64,000 nucleotides of DNA, from NCBI RefSeq assembly GCF_001423245.1, contig NZ_LMOH01000030.1, positions 1 to 64,000 of the forward strand. The letters run 5' to 3'. Made by a program: the position numbers and the translations under genes. The notes beneath the pieces are model-generated. The model saw nothing but the letters and a program-made list of their open reading frames with translations. It did no database searches and had not been told where the DNA came from. Origin of the DNA: Aureimonas sp. Leaf324 (GTDB lineage: Bacteria > Pseudomonadota > Alphaproteobacteria > Rhizobiales > Rhizobiaceae). This document shows positions 29,375 to 39,432 of the stretch, piece by piece. Position 1 is the stretch's first letter. Every line of letters begins with the position of its first letter.

Positions 29375-29854
29375 TCAGCCGAGCGACTTGGATCCCGTCT
29401 TGCGGCGCAGTCGCACCACGACGTCCACGTTGACGATCTCCATGCCCTCGGGCGGCTCGGGCAGGTTGTCGATCGTGATCGTGCCGTCGGGAATATCGAT
29501 CATCGTGTTGTCGGCCTCCACGAAGAAGTGGTGGTGGTCCGACGTGTTGGTGTCGAAATAGGTCCGCTGGCCCTCGCCCGAGAGCGGCCGCACGAGGCCG
29601 GCGTCGGTGAACTGGTGCAGCGTGTTGTAGACGGTCGCCAGCGACACCGGCTCGCCCGCCTTGTGCGCTTCCTCGTGCAGCTCTTCCGCCGACAGGTGAC
29701 GGTCGCCGGCGCCGAAGATCAGGTTGCACAGCGCCACGCGCTGGCGGGTCGGCCTGAGACCCGAGGCGCGCAGGCGCTCGAAGACGCAGAAGCTCTGGGC
29801 CCGACCGGCCATACGCGCGTCCGCTGTCGCGAGGGGCTTCGCCCGATTGTCCAT
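29375..29854 (-). CDS. irr: Iron response regulator Irr (Fur family)
   Basis: A 159-residue Fur-family regulator. Irr controls haem and iron genes in rhizobia and their relatives and responds to haem. The winged-helix part contains RLRASGLRPTRQRVALCNLI and SLATVYNTLHQF. The conserved HHH motif is in SDHHHFFVEADNTMID. The N-terminal haem regulatory motif of the Bradyrhizobium protein is not present. Start choice: ATG 29854 (MDNRAKPLATADARM). The gene diverges from a secreted protein gene and the fab operon, as in other Hyphomicrobiales. Confidence 0.93.
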   Translation of the reverse strand: MDNRAKPLATADARMAGRAQSFCVFERLRASGLRPTRQRVALCNLIFGAGDRHLSAEELHEEAHKAGEPVSLATVYNTLHQFTDAGLVRPLSGEGQRTYFDTNTSDHHHFFVEADNTMIDIPDGTITIDNLPEPPEGMEIVNVDVVVRLRRKTGSKSLG

Positions 29855-29935
29855 CACGTCGACCACCGAAAACCTGACTCTTTCATTCACCTTTAGACGA
29901 GCGTCACACGCCGCCGCAAGGCCTTGCTGCGATTC

Positions 29936-29964
29936 AATATAGTCGGATTTCGCACCGCGAACAA
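29936..29964 (-). promoter_or_regulatory. Candidate irr promoter
   Basis: On the minus strand TTGTTC (complement of 29959-29964) and TATATT (complement of 29936-29941) are 17 bp apart. Position before irr is plausible. Match at -35 is partial. Confidence 0.35.
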
Positions 29965-29973
29965 CGCGGCGCC

Positions 29974-30429
29974 TCAAGGGGCGGCGCATGCGGGCGCGAG
30001 CGCCGCGATCGCCCGGCTCGATCCGGTGAGCGGCAGGCGGACATGACCCGCCGGGCTCGACACTTCGAGGCTCTTGCCGCGCTTGAGGGCGCCGAGCAGC
30101 CCGACCGCATCGCCCGCGTCCAGCGTGCGCACGAAGCGCGAGCCGCCGCCCGCCCCCTCCGGCTCGACGCGCGCCGAGCCGGAATAGGCCATGCCGTCGA
30201 CGGAGAGGACCAGCGTCACCGGCCGATCGGCCGGGAAGCGCGCCCCGTTGCCGGCCGCCGTGACGCCGAGCCGCCCTTCGGGCAGGCAGGCGATCTCGGC
30301 ACCCGCCGGACGGCCTTTGAGGGCGAAGTAGGCGCGCGCCCCCTCGCCCCGGCCGCTCGCACGCCATTCCTGCGAGAGCGCCGGGACGGCCGAGCCTGTG
30401 AGGACGAGCAGCACGAAAAAGACACGCAT
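29974..30429 (-). CDS. Exported hypothetical protein
   Basis: A 151-residue protein with a signal peptide MRVFFVLLVLTGSAVPALSQ and no recognised domain. The mature part is a single compact domain with two cysteines (IACLP and the final PACAAP) that may form a disulfide. TTGGAG lies six bases before ATG 30429. Gene order (fabA divergent, irr downstream) is conserved around it in part. Function unknown. Confidence 0.78.
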   Translation of the reverse strand: MRVFFVLLVLTGSAVPALSQEWRASGRGEGARAYFALKGRPAGAEIACLPEGRLGVTAAGNGARFPADRPVTLVLSVDGMAYSGSARVEPEGAGGGSRFVRTLDAGDAVGLLGALKRGKSLEVSSPAGHVRLPLTGSSRAIAALAPACAAP

Positions 30430-30587
30430 ATCGGCTCCAAGGTGAGGACGCCCGGCGCGAAACCGTGACACCTCTCTAGACGTTAACGCATTTGCCCTCG
30501 GGCGCTCGCGTGGTAAGGGCCGTCCCGCGATCGATTTGATACAAGTTGGAACGGCGGCGGCATACCGTTCCCCAACCGGACGGATCA

Positions 30588-31121
30588 ATGGACACGGTGA
30601 AGACCTATTTCGGCAAGGACGAGATTCTGGCATGCGGCCGGGGCGAGCTCTTCGGCGCGGGCAACGCGCAGCTCCCCCTGCCGCCGATGCTGATGTTCGA
30701 CCGGATCACCGAGGTCACCACCGACGGCGGCGAGTTCGGCAAGGGTTCGATCCGCGCCGAGTTCGACGTCTCGCCCGACCTCTGGTTCTTCGACTGCCAC
30801 TTCAAGGGCGATCCGGTGATGCCGGGCTGCCTCGGCCTCGACGCGCTCTGGCAGCTGACGGGCTTCTATCTCGGCTGGCTCGGCGAGCCCGGCCGCGGCC
30901 GCGCGCTCGGCGTCGGCGAGGTCAAGTTCACCGGCCAGGTGACGCCCAAGGTCAAGCTCGTGGAATACGGCGTCGACTTCCGCCGCGTGATGCGCTCCAA
31001 GCTCAAGCTCGGCATCGCCGAGGGCTGGATGAAGGCGGATGGCGTCGTCATCTATCAGGCGAGCAACCTGCGCGTCGGCCTGTTCCAGGACGAGCAGGCG
31101 GACGAGACGGTCGGCGGCTGA
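30588..31121 (+). CDS. fabA: 3-hydroxydecanoyl-ACP dehydratase/isomerase
   Basis: A 177-residue hot-dog fold enzyme that makes the double bond for unsaturated fatty acids. The catalytic His is in [13 protein letters not shown], and the active Asp is in [11 protein letters not shown]. Start ATG 30588 ([19 protein letters not shown]) gives the family length. An upstream in-frame ATG at 30546 was rejected. It begins the fabA-fabB-fabI operon. Confidence 0.97.
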   Translation: MDTVKTYFGKDEILACGRGELFGAGNAQLPLPPMLMFDRITEVTTDGGEFGKGSIRAEFDVSPDLWFFDCHFKGDPVMPGCLGLDALWQLTGFYLGWLGEPGRGRALGVGEVKFTGQVTPKVKLVEYGVDFRRVMRSKLKLGIAEGWMKADGVVIYQASNLRVGLFQDEQADETVGG

Positions 31122-31178
31122 CGCCGCCTGCTCATCGAAGACAACGGGTCCTTGGAGACCCTTGCAAGGGAGTTTGCC

Positions 31179-32402
31179 ATGCGGCGCGTCGTCGTGACCG
31201 GAATGGGCATCGTGTCCTCGATCGGCAACGATCTGAACGAGGTCACCGCCTCGCTGCGCGAGGCGAAGTCGGGCATCAGCTTCGCCCAGGACTTTGCCGA
31301 CAACGGCTTCCGCTGCCGCGTCTGGGGCAAGCCCGAGATCGACGTCTCGGACATGGTGGACCGGCGCGCCATGCGCTTCCTCAGCCAGGGCGGCGCCTGG
31401 AACCACGTCGCCATGAAACAGGCCATCGCCGATTCCGGCCTGCCCGAGAGCGACGTGTCCGGCAACGAGCGCACTGGCATCATCATGGGCTCGGGCGGTC
31501 CCTCGACGCGCACGCTGATCGAGGCCGCCGACATCACCCGCAAGAACAACAGCCCCAAGCGCATCGGCCCCTTCGCCGTGCCGAAGGCGATGTCGTCGAC
31601 GGCGTCCGCCACGCTCGCGACCTGGTTCAAGATCCACGGCGTCAACTACTCGATCTCGTCGGCCTGCTCGACCTCGGCGCATTGCATCGGCAACGCCGCC
31701 GAGATGATCCAGTGGGGCAAGCAGGACGTGATGTTCGCCGGCGGCCACGAGGACCTCGACTGGACCATGTCGAACCTTTTCGACGCGATGGGCGCCATGT
31801 CCTCCGATTTCAACGACCGCCCGTCGGTCGCCTCGCGCGCCTACGACAAGAACCGCGACGGTTTCGTGATCGCCGGCGGCGCGGGCGTCGTGGTGCTCGA
31901 GGAATACGAGCGGGCGGTGGCGCGCGGCGCCAAGATCTACGCCGAGCTCGTCGGCTACGGCGCGACCTCGGACGGCTACGACATGGTCGCCCCGTCCGGC
32001 GAGGGCGCGATCCGCTGCATGCGGCAGGCGCTGTCCACCGTGAAGGGCCGGGTCGACTACGTGAACACGCACGGCACCTCGACGCCGGTCGGCGACTCGA
32101 AGGAGATCGGCGCGATCCGCGAGGTATTCGGCGACGACATGCCGTACGTCCAGTCGACCAAGTCGCTGACCGGCCATTCGCTGGGCGCGGCGGGCGCGCA
32201 GGAAGCGATCTACTCGCTCCTGATGATGCAGGCCGGCTTCATCGGCGAAAGCGCCCATATCGAGGAACTCGACCCAGAGTTCGAGGGCGTGCCCATCGTG
32301 CGCAAGCGCATCGACGACGCCAAGGTGGACATCGCCCTGTCCAATTCGTTCGGCTTCGGCGGCACCAACGCCACGCTCGTGTTCCAGCGCGTCGGCGCCT
32401 GA
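31179..32402 (+). CDS. fabB: 3-oxoacyl-ACP synthase I
   Basis: A 407-residue condensing enzyme elongating unsaturated acyl chains. The Cys-His-His triad is visible in [23 protein letters not shown] and [17 protein letters not shown] 31179 ([14 protein letters not shown]) has AAGGGAG upstream. It lies between fabA and fabI in the standard alphaproteobacterial order. Confidence 0.97.
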   Translation: MRRVVVTGMGIVSSIGNDLNEVTASLREAKSGISFAQDFADNGFRCRVWGKPEIDVSDMVDRRAMRFLSQGGAWNHVAMKQAIADSGLPESDVSGNERTGIIMGSGGPSTRTLIEAADITRKNNSPKRIGPFAVPKAMSSTASATLATWFKIHGVNYSISSACSTSAHCIGNAAEMIQWGKQDVMFAGGHEDLDWTMSNLFDAMGAMSSDFNDRPSVASRAYDKNRDGFVIAGGAGVVVLEEYERAVARGAKIYAELVGYGATSDGYDMVAPSGEGAIRCMRQALSTVKGRVDYVNTHGTSTPVGDSKEIGAIREVFGDDMPYVQSTKSLTGHSLGAAGAQEAIYSLLMMQAGFIGESAHIEELDPEFEGVPIVRKRIDDAKVDIALSNSFGFGGTNATLVFQRVGA

Positions 32403-32415
32403 GGAAGCTTCCCTG

Positions 32416-33258
32416 ATGACCGGACTGATGACGGGCAAGCGCGGCCTCGTGATGGGCGTCGCCAACCACAACTCGATCGCCTGGGGCGCGGCGCGCTCGC
32501 TCGCCGCCCAAGGCGCCGAGATCGCCTTCAGCTACCAGGGCGAGGCCTTCGGCAAGCGGCTTCGGCCGCTCGCCGCCGAGATCGGCTCCACCCTCCTCGT
32601 CGATTGCGACGTCGAGGACATCGCCTCGGTCGACAACCTCTTCGCCACGCTCGAAAAGGCGTGGGGGCGCATCGACTTCGTGGTTCATGCCATCGGCTTT
32701 TCCGACAAGAACGAGCTGAAGGGCCTCTACGCCGACACGACGCGCGAGAACTTCACGCGCACCATGGTGATCTCCTGCTTCTCGTTCACCGAGGTCGCCA
32801 AGCGCGCGGCCGCGATCATGAACGAGGGCGGCTCGATGGTGACCTTGACCTACGGCGGGTCGATGCGCGTCATGCCGAACTACAATGTGATGGGCGTCGC
32901 CAAGGCCGCGCTGGAAGCCTCGGTGCGCTATCTGGCGGCCGATTTCGGCCCACGCGACATCCGCGTCAATGCCGTTTCGGCCGGCCCCTTGCGCACGCTC
33001 GCGGGCGCGGGCGTCTCCGACGCGCGCCTGATGCTGAACTACCAGCGCCGCAACTCGCCGATGCGCCGCAACGTGACGCACGAGGAGGTCGGCAACTCGA
33101 CGCTCTACCTCCTGTCCGACCTGTCGCGCGGCGTCACCGGCGAGGTCCACTACGTCGATGCCGGCTACAACATCATGTCGATGCCCGCGCTCGACGAGCT
33201 GAAGGCGCAGGAGCGCCGGGCCGAGATCGCCGGCGAGGTCGACGCCACCGCCGGCTGA
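32416..33258 (+). CDS. fabI: Enoyl-ACP reductase (NADH)
   Basis: A 280-residue short-chain dehydrogenase-like enzyme reducing the enoyl-ACP double bond, the last step of each elongation cycle and the target of triclosan. The nucleotide loop GVANHNSIAWGAA and the catalytic Tyr and Lys in YNVMGVAK (Y-x6-K spacing) fit. It is 13 bp after fabB. Confidence 0.96.
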   Translation: MTGLMTGKRGLVMGVANHNSIAWGAARSLAAQGAEIAFSYQGEAFGKRLRPLAAEIGSTLLVDCDVEDIASVDNLFATLEKAWGRIDFVVHAIGFSDKNELKGLYADTTRENFTRTMVISCFSFTEVAKRAAAIMNEGGSMVTLTYGGSMRVMPNYNVMGVAKAALEASVRYLAADFGPRDIRVNAVSAGPLRTLAGAGVSDARLMLNYQRRNSPMRRNVTHEEVGNSTLYLLSDLSRGVTGEVHYVDAGYNIMSMPALDELKAQERRAEIAGEVDATAG

Positions 33259-33265
33259 CCGGTCT

Positions 33266-33922
33266 TCAACCCTGGCGGAGACGCTCGCCGATCTCCGCCA
33301 TCGAGCCTGCCACATGGTCGGCGCCCGCCGCCCGAAGCGCCTCCGCAGCCGCCGGCCCCATGTGGCTCGCGCCGGTATAGCCGATGGCCGTCATTCCGGC
33401 GGCCTTGGCGGCGGTGATCCCGAAGCGCGAATCCTCGATGACGACGCAGCGGCGGGGATCGGCACCCATGCGCGCGCTCGCGTGAAGGAAGAGGTCCGGC
33501 GCCGGCTTGCCGCGCCGGACTTCGGACGCCGAAAACACCGCATCGTCCGCAAAGTACGCGGCGAGTCCGGTCACGCGAAGGCTGAGGCGCAGGCGGTCGG
33601 GATGCGAGGACGAGGCGACGCAGCGGCGAAGCTCCGAGGCGGCGAGAAGGTCGACGACGCCCTCGCAGGGCCTCAGCCGCTCGCGAAACACCGCCGCCGT
33701 CGCCGGCCAGAGATCGGCCTCCGTGCCCGGCGGTAGCGTCCGGCCCGTCACGGCGGCGAGCGCCGCCAGTCCGTCCACCGTCTTCATGCCGATGATGGTG
33801 GCAAAAAGCTCGCCCGACACGTCGATCCCATGCGCCCGGTGCAGCGCGATCAGCGCCTCGCCGGCCAGATGCTCGCTGTCGACGAGCACGCCGTCGCAGT
33901 CGAAGATGACGAGATCGGGCAT
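33266..33922 (-). CDS. HAD-family phosphatase
   Basis: A 218-residue haloacid dehalogenase-type hydrolase. Motif I is FDCDGVLVDSE with the nucleophile Asp; motif II is ASSSHPDRL; motif III/IV is the GKPAPDLFL and VIEDSRFGI pair. The cap is of the four-helix subtype seen in beta-phosphoglucomutase and phosphoglycolate phosphatase relatives. The substrate is unknown. Converges with fabI and starts 8 bp after the hydrolase stop. Confidence 0.9.
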   Translation of the reverse strand: MPDLVIFDCDGVLVDSEHLAGEALIALHRAHGIDVSGELFATIIGMKTVDGLAALAAVTGRTLPPGTEADLWPATAAVFRERLRPCEGVVDLLAASELRRCVASSSHPDRLRLSLRVTGLAAYFADDAVFSASEVRRGKPAPDLFLHASARMGADPRRCVVIEDSRFGITAAKAAGMTAIGYTGASHMGPAAAEALRAAGADHVAGSMAEIGERLRQG

Positions 33923-33930
33923 GACCCCTC

Positions 33931-34611
33931 TCAGGCGAAGCGCGCGCGGATCGCGGCGGCGACCCGCATCGGCGCCTCGAGGCTCGGCAGGTGGCCGCAT
34001 TCTTCCAGAAGGACGAACTCGGCGTCCGGCATGGCCTCGGCCATCGCGCGGCCGGCGTCCGGCGCGGAGAAGCTGTCCGCCTCGCCCCAGACGAGCAGCG
34101 AGCGGCAGGCGAGGCGGGAAAGGTCCGCCGTGCGGTCGGGCCGCGTCATCAGCGCCTCGTTCTGGGCGAGCAGCCGGTCGGTGCCGGCGCGCGCCGCCAT
34201 CGCACGGAAAATGTCGGCCGCCTCCTGGCCGCGCCCGTCCGGCTCGAACACGATCGCGCGCGCCATCTCCTCCAGCATGTCGGCACCACCGTCCGCCTCG
34301 ATCGCCGCCCTGCGTCGGTCGAACGGCTCCCGGCTCGCCGGCCCCTGCGGCGCCGCGCCCATGACCACGAGGCCCCGGACCAGCGAAGGCGCGGCCAGCG
34401 CCGCCTCGCGCGCGACATGCCCGCCGAACGACGTGCCGGCGACGATGAACGGCTTGCCCTCCGCCGCGTCCACGACCTCGCGGGCGCAGGCCGCCATGTC
34501 GGGCGCGGCCGGCACCACCGTGCGGCACTCGAAGTCGGGCCGCAGGAGCGCGATCAAAGGCTCGTAGAGATCGCCGTCGCAGGCGAAGGCGGGCACGAGG
34601 ATCAGGCGCAT
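33931..34611 (-). CDS. Alpha/beta hydrolase
   Basis: A 226-residue alpha/beta-fold hydrolase. The nucleophile elbow is GTSFGGHV with Ser; the acid is likely D in GEADSF, and the His is in EECGHLPSLE. The substrate is unknown. ATG 34611 with GGAG five bases upstream was preferred over GTG 34617. Probably cotranscribed with the HAD phosphatase. Confidence 0.88.
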   Translation of the reverse strand: MRLILVPAFACDGDLYEPLIALLRPDFECRTVVPAAPDMAACAREVVDAAEGKPFIVAGTSFGGHVAREAALAAPSLVRGLVVMGAAPQGPASREPFDRRRAAIEADGGADMLEEMARAIVFEPDGRGQEAADIFRAMAARAGTDRLLAQNEALMTRPDRTADLSRLACRSLLVWGEADSFSAPDAGRAMAEAMPDAEFVLLEECGHLPSLEAPMRVAAAIRARFA

Positions 34612-34757
34612 GGACACTCCGACGGTCGGGATGGATGCCCTGATCTAGGGCACGGGCATGCGGATGCGATGACAGCCCCGCCGTTGCCGCCGGGGCGGCG
34701 CGGGTCTAAAGCGAAGGCGAAACGCCCCTCCCCCACCCTACGCTCACGGAACCCATC

Positions 34758-35810
34758 ATGCAGCAACGACCGCTCGGGCGCACGGATCTGCGCGTCAGCC
34801 GGATCTGCCTCGGCACCATGACCTTCGGCGAACAGAACACGGAAGCCGAGGCGCACGAGCAGCTCGACCGCGCCGTGGAGCGCGGCGTCAACTTCCTCGA
34901 CGCGGCCGAGCTCTACCCGATCCCGCCCAAGGCCGAGACGCAGGGGCGCACGGAGGCCTATATCGCCTCGTGGCTGAAGGCGCGCGGCAACCGCGACCGG
35001 CTGGTCATCGCGACCAAGGTGGTCGGGCGCTCCACCTCGACCTGGTTCCGCGCCGACGGCTCCGAGCCGCGCCTCGACCGGCGCAACGTCGTCGAGGCCG
35101 TCGAGGGGTCGCTGAAGCGCCTCGGCACCGACTGCATCGACCTCTACCAGATCCACTGGCCGGACCGCCCGACCGCGGGCTTCGGCTCGGTGCCGACGCG
35201 CTGGACGACGCCCGACCCCGTCGCGGACGAGGTGGCGATCGAGGAGACGGCCGCGGTCTTCCAGGACCTGGTGCGGGACGGCAAGATCCGCCACGCCGGC
35301 CTGTCGAACGAGAGCGCCTGGGGCACGATGCGCTGGCTGACGCTGGCCGACGCTGGAAAGGCGCCGCGCATGGCGAGCATCCAGAACGCCTACAACCTCC
35401 TGAACCGCACGTTCGAGACGGCGCAGGCCGAGATCGCCGTGCGCGAAGGCGTCGGCCTCCTCGCCTACTCGCCGCTGGCGCAAGGGTACCTCACCGGCAA
35501 GTATGCCGGCGGCGCACTGCCTGCGAGCTCGCGCAAGGCCCTGTTCGACCGGCTGCAGCGCTACGAGAAGCCGGGCACCGCGGAGGCGGTCGACGCCTAT
35601 GTGGCGCTCGCGCGCGCGTTCGGCCTCGCACCCGCCACCTTCGCCAACGCCTTCGTACTGGCGCAGGACTTCGTGACGGCCTCGATCATCGGCGCGACGA
35701 CGATGGCGCAGCTCGACGAATCCCTCGCCGCCGAGGACGTCGCGTGGACCGCGGAGATGCAGGACGCGGTGGACGGCCTGCATCAGCGCTACGGCAACCC
35801 GGCGCCTTGA
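34758..35810 (+). CDS. Aldo/keto reductase (Tas-like)
   Basis: A 350-residue NADP(H)-dependent oxidoreductase of the AKR superfamily. The start MQQRPLGRTDLRVSRICLG, the Asp/Tyr pair in NFLDAAELYP, the Lys in VIATKVVG and the His in LYQIHWPDRP make the catalytic tetrad. The insert near residues 120-140 resembles Tas proteins. The aldehyde or sugar substrate is unknown. Converges with ohrR. Confidence 0.9.
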   Translation: MQQRPLGRTDLRVSRICLGTMTFGEQNTEAEAHEQLDRAVERGVNFLDAAELYPIPPKAETQGRTEAYIASWLKARGNRDRLVIATKVVGRSTSTWFRADGSEPRLDRRNVVEAVEGSLKRLGTDCIDLYQIHWPDRPTAGFGSVPTRWTTPDPVADEVAIEETAAVFQDLVRDGKIRHAGLSNESAWGTMRWLTLADAGKAPRMASIQNAYNLLNRTFETAQAEIAVREGVGLLAYSPLAQGYLTGKYAGGALPASSRKALFDRLQRYEKPGTAEAVDAYVALARAFGLAPATFANAFVLAQDFVTASIIGATTMAQLDESLAAEDVAWTAEMQDAVDGLHQRYGNPAP

Positions 35811-35814
35811 GCCG

Positions 35815-36285
35815 TTAGTCCCCGACGGGAGCGGCGGCATCCGTGCCCCGCCCGGCCACCGCGTCGCGCAGCTGCCGCGCATCCGCGGTCATCTCCCGCA
35901 GCCGGTCGAGCGACAGTCCGGCCGCGGCTACCAACGCCTCTCCGAGGCAGCGGCTGCGGTCGGCGAGATCCCGGCCAGCCTCCGTCAGCCGCACGATGAC
36001 CTGACGCGCATCGACCGTGTCGCGTTCGCGCGTCACGAAGCCTGCCGTCGCAAGCCGCGTCACCAGCGGGGTCATCGTGCTCGGCTCGAGGTCGAGCCGG
36101 GCCGCGAGGTCGCCGACGCGCTGACCGTCCGCCTCCCACAGGACCGACAGCGTCAGGTACTGCGGGTAGGTGATGCCCCACTCGTCGAGGATCGGCTTGT
36201 AGAGCCGGCCGATTGCCATCGACGCGCCGTAGAGCGCGAAACACAGATGGTCGTCGAGCGGGAGCGGCGAGTTCGCGCGCGTCAT
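35815..36285 (-). CDS. ohrR: Organic hydroperoxide-sensing MarR-family regulator OhrR
   Basis: A 156-residue MarR regulator. The early cysteine is in DHLCFALYGASMAIGRLYKP, matching the reactive cysteine of OhrR, which releases DNA when oxidised by organic peroxides. The winged helix includes LEPSTMTPLVTRLATAGFV. Divergent from ohr, with two matching palindromes between them. Confidence 0.95.
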   Translation of the reverse strand: MTRANSPLPLDDHLCFALYGASMAIGRLYKPILDEWGITYPQYLTLSVLWEADGQRVGDLAARLDLEPSTMTPLVTRLATAGFVTRERDTVDARQVIVRLTEAGRDLADRSRCLGEALVAAAGLSLDRLREMTADARQLRDAVAGRGTDAAAPVGD

Positions 36286-36316
36286 GGCTTCAGCCTCGGT
36301 CCGGTGCGGTTTTTAT

Positions 36317-36382
36317 TTATCACGATAGTTTTCCGCTGGACAGGGGTCGGGCCGGCCTCTAGGTTGGCGTTTATCGCGATAA
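36317..36382. promoter_or_regulatory. Probable OhrR operators
   Basis: TTATCGCGATAA (36371-36382) is a perfect palindrome and TTATCACGATAG (36317-36328) matches it at 10 of 12 bases. They flank the two transcription start regions between ohrR and ohr and are separated by 54 bp centre to centre. Binding by OhrR is inferred from position and symmetry. Confidence 0.7.
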
Positions 36383-36410
36383 CCAATTGCGCCAACGAGG
36401 AGAAGGTTCC

Positions 36411-36839
36411 ATGCCTGTCGACACGATCTACAAGACCCGCGCCACGGCCTCCGGCGGCGGCCGTGACGGCCACGTCCGCTCCGAGGACGGCAACCTCGAC
36501 CTGAACCTCGTCGTCCCCAAAGAGATGGGCGGACCGGGCGGCGACGGCGCCAACCCGGAGAAGCTGTTCGCCGCCGGCTACTCCGCCTGCTTCCTCGGCG
36601 CCATGCGCGCCGTGTCCTCGAAGGTCGGCGTGAAGGTGCCGAACGATGCGACGGTGACCGCCGAGATCGGCTTCGGCCCGCGCTCGGAAGGCGGCTACGG
36701 CATCACCGCCGACCTCACGATCTCGCTGCCGGGGCTCGACCGCGCCGACGCGCAGAAGCTCGTCGACACGGCGCATCAGGTCTGCCCCTATTCCAATGCG
36801 ACCCGCAACAATCTCGACGTCGGCCTGACCATCGTCTGA
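36411..36839 (+). CDS. ohr: Organic hydroperoxide reductase Ohr
   Basis: A 142-residue thiol peroxidase that reduces fatty-acid and other organic hydroperoxides. The two redox cysteines are in AAGYSACFLGAM and QVCPYSNATRNN. The catalytic Arg is in the N-terminal TRATASGGGRDGHVRSEDG. ATG 36411 has GGAGAAGG. Induced by peroxides through OhrR. Confidence 0.97.
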   Translation: MPVDTIYKTRATASGGGRDGHVRSEDGNLDLNLVVPKEMGGPGGDGANPEKLFAAGYSACFLGAMRAVSSKVGVKVPNDATVTAEIGFGPRSEGGYGITADLTISLPGLDRADAQKLVDTAHQVCPYSNATRNNLDVGLTIV

Positions 36840-36860
36840 CCGCATCGCCATCGTGCATTG

Positions 36861-36895
36861 AAAAGGCCCCGGCGGACGCTCCGCCGGGGCCTTTT
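36861..36895 (+). terminator. ohr terminator
   Basis: AAAAGGCCCCGGCGGA (36861-36876) pairs with TCCGCCGGGGCCTTTT (36880-36895) over a CGC loop. Confidence 0.93.
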
Positions 36896-36926
36896 CGTTT
36901 CGCGGTGGGCCCCCATTCCGCCAACG

Positions 36927-36954
36927 AAAAGGGGCGGCCCATGGGCCGCCCCTT
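36927..36954 (-). terminator. pnp terminator
   Basis: AAGGGGCGGCCC (36929-36940) pairs with GGGCCGCCCCTT (36943-36954). On the minus strand it is followed by TTTTC. Confidence 0.88.
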
Positions 36955-36977
36955 CGATCGTCACGAGCGAGACGGGA

Positions 36978-39110
36978 TTACTCCGCGTCGTCTTCCTTGG
37001 CCTTCTTGATCTCCTCGCCGGTCGCCTGATCGACGACCTTCATGGAGAGGCGGACCTTGCCGCGCTCGTCGAAGCCCATGAGCTTGACCCAGACCTTCTG
37101 GCCTTCCTTGACGACGTCCTGCGTCTTCTGGACGCGGTCGGCGGCCAGCTGCGAGATGTGCACGAGGCCGTCGCGCGAGCCGAAGAAGTTCACGAAGGCG
37201 CCGAACTCGACGCACTTCACCACCGTACCCTCGTAGATCTCGCCGACTTCCGGCTCGGCCACGATCGAGTGGATCCACTTCTTGGCGGCTTCGATCTCCT
37301 TGCCGGAGGACGAGGCGATCTTCACGGTGCCGTCGTCCTCGATGTTGATCTTGGCGCCGGTCTTCTCGACGATCTCGCGGATCACCTTGCCGCCCGAACC
37401 GATCACGTCGCGGATCTTGTCGGTCGGGATCTGCATGACCTCGATGCGCGGGGCGAACTCGCCGAGCTCGGCGCGGGCCGAACCCAGCGCCTTGTTCATC
37501 TCGACAAGGATATGCTCGCGACCGCCCTTGGCCTGCTCGAGGGCGATCTTCATGATCTCCTCGGTGATGCCCTGGATCTTGATGTCCATCTGCAGCGAGG
37601 TGATGCCCCGGTCGGTGCCGGCCACCTTGAAGTCCATGTCGCCGAGGTGGTCCTCATCGCCGAGGATGTCGGACAGGACCGCGAAGCGCTCACCCTCGAG
37701 GATGAGGCCCATGGCGATGCCGGCCACCGGGCGCGCCAGCGGCACGCCGGCGTCCATCAGTGCGAGCGAGGTGCCGCAGACGGTCGCCATCGAGGACGAA
37801 CCGTTCGACTCGGTGACTTCCGAGACGGCGCGGATCGTGTAGGGGAAGGCTTCCTTGGCCGGCAGCATCGGGCGGATGGCGCGCCAGGCGAGCTTGCCGT
37901 GGCCGATCTCGCGGCGGCCGGGCGAACCCATGCGGCCCGTCTCGCCGACCGAGTACGGGGGGAAGTTGTAGTGAAGGAGGAACGTCTCCTTGTAGGTGCC
38001 GGTCAAGCTGTCGACGTACTGCTCGTCCTCGCCGGTGCCGAGCGTGGCCACCACCAGCGCCTGCGTCTCGCCGCGCGTGAAGAGCGCCGAGCCGTGGGTG
38101 CGCGGCAGGATGCCGGCCTCGGAGACGATCTGGCGCACGGTCGACAGGTCGCGGCCGTCGATGCGGCTCTTGGTGTCGAGGATGTTCCAGCGCACGATCT
38201 TGGCCTGGAGTTCCTTGAAGACCGTGCCGACGTCTTCCTTCGGCGCCTTCGGGTCCTGACCCTCGGGCAGGAAGTGCGCCATGACCTTCGCCTTCACCGC
38301 GTCGACGGCGGCGTAGCGCGCCTGCTTGTCGGTGTTCTTGTAAGCGTCGCGCAGCTCCGCCTCGGCGAGGCCCAGCATCTCGCTCTCGAGCGCCGAGTGA
38401 TCGGGCACCGTGTGGTTGCGCGGCTCCTTGGCGGCGTGCTCGGCGAGCTTGATGATCGCCTCGATCACCGGCTGGAAACCGCGGTGACCGAACATCACGG
38501 CGCCGAGCATCGTCTCTTCGTCGAGCTCGTGGGCCTCGGACTCCACCATCAGCACGGCATCCTGCGTGCCGGCGACCACGAGGTCGAGCTTGGACTCGCC
38601 CATCTCGTCGACATGCGGGTTCAGCTTGAACTCGCCGTTGATGTAGCCGACGCGCGCGCCGCCGATCGGGCCCATGAAGGGCACGCCCGAGAGCGTCAGC
38701 GCGGCGGAAGCCGCGACCATCGCCAGGACGTCCGGATCGTTCTCGAGGTCATGCTGCAGGACGGTGACGACGACCTGCGTGTCGTTCTTGTAGCCTTCCG
38801 CAAAGAGCGGGCGGATCGGACGGTCGATCAGGCGCGAGACCAGCGTCTCCTTCTCGGAGGGACGGCCCTCGCGCTTGAAGTAGCCGCCCGGGATCTTGCC
38901 GGCGGCGAACGCCTTTTCCTGGTAGTTGACGGTCAGCGGGAAGAAGTCGAAGCCGGGCTTGGGCGCCTTGGCCGAGACGACGGTCGCGAGCACGGCCGTC
39001 TCGCCGTAGGTGGCGAGCACGGCGCCGTCGGCCTGACGGGCGATCTTGCCGGTTTCGAGGGTCAGCGTGCGGCCGCCCCATTCGATCTCGACCTTGTGGG
39101 TATTGAACAT
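36978..39110 (-). CDS. pnp: Polyribonucleotide nucleotidyltransferase (PNPase)
   Basis: A 710-residue phosphorolytic 3'-5' exoribonuclease and part of the degradosome. Two RNase PH domains are present. The second has [19 protein letters not shown] with catalytic acids. The KH domain contains [20 protein letters not shown] and the S1 domain follows to the acidic end. ATG 39110 ([13 protein letters not shown]) is the family start; 15 upstream residues were rejected. It lies downstream of rpsO. Confidence 0.98.
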   Translation of the reverse strand: MFNTHKVEIEWGGRTLTLETGKIARQADGAVLATYGETAVLATVVSAKAPKPGFDFFPLTVNYQEKAFAAGKIPGGYFKREGRPSEKETLVSRLIDRPIRPLFAEGYKNDTQVVVTVLQHDLENDPDVLAMVAASAALTLSGVPFMGPIGGARVGYINGEFKLNPHVDEMGESKLDLVVAGTQDAVLMVESEAHELDEETMLGAVMFGHRGFQPVIEAIIKLAEHAAKEPRNHTVPDHSALESEMLGLAEAELRDAYKNTDKQARYAAVDAVKAKVMAHFLPEGQDPKAPKEDVGTVFKELQAKIVRWNILDTKSRIDGRDLSTVRQIVSEAGILPRTHGSALFTRGETQALVVATLGTGEDEQYVDSLTGTYKETFLLHYNFPPYSVGETGRMGSPGRREIGHGKLAWRAIRPMLPAKEAFPYTIRAVSEVTESNGSSSMATVCGTSLALMDAGVPLARPVAGIAMGLILEGERFAVLSDILGDEDHLGDMDFKVAGTDRGITSLQMDIKIQGITEEIMKIALEQAKGGREHILVEMNKALGSARAELGEFAPRIEVMQIPTDKIRDVIGSGGKVIREIVEKTGAKINIEDDGTVKIASSSGKEIEAAKKWIHSIVAEPEVGEIYEGTVVKCVEFGAFVNFFGSRDGLVHISQLAADRVQKTQDVVKEGQKVWVKLMGFDERGKVRLSMKVVDQATGEEIKKAKEDDAE

Positions 39111-39432
39111 GCGATAGGCCTCGTGTCTGCGCCGCGACGGATCGCGGCCGGGCAAAGGGAAACGCGCATGGGCAAGACGGCGGGAGGCTTCCGGTCGCGG
39201 CGCGGCTTCAAATCAGCGGCGCCCGGGCACGATGGGTTCCCTCGGGCGCTCGGCCGTCGGGATCATGCCGGGAAGCATCCGGCAATCCTGCCCCATGAGC
39301 GTTGGGCTCTCTGGCGCGGCGCTCATTGAAGCCGCCGGCCGGGACAGGCTTTCCCCGCCGGGGCGGGAGAAGCTGGTTCGAAATGCGGGCGCGGCGCTCA
39401 AGGACCCTTGAGCGCCGCGCCGAATGACAAGT
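39111..39432 (-). other. Spacer between rpsO and pnp
   Basis: No gene is supported in this 322-bp spacer. It holds the rpsO hairpin and presumably the pnp promoter and a leader for PNPase autoregulation. I could not identify a strong promoter. Confidence 0.4.
39388..39421 (-). terminator. Terminator-like hairpin after rpsO
   Basis: Arms 39388-39403 and 39406-39421 form a perfect 16-bp inverted repeat just after the rpsO stop. Read on the minus strand only a short TTT follows. Termination may be partial, letting transcription reach pnp. Confidence 0.65.
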
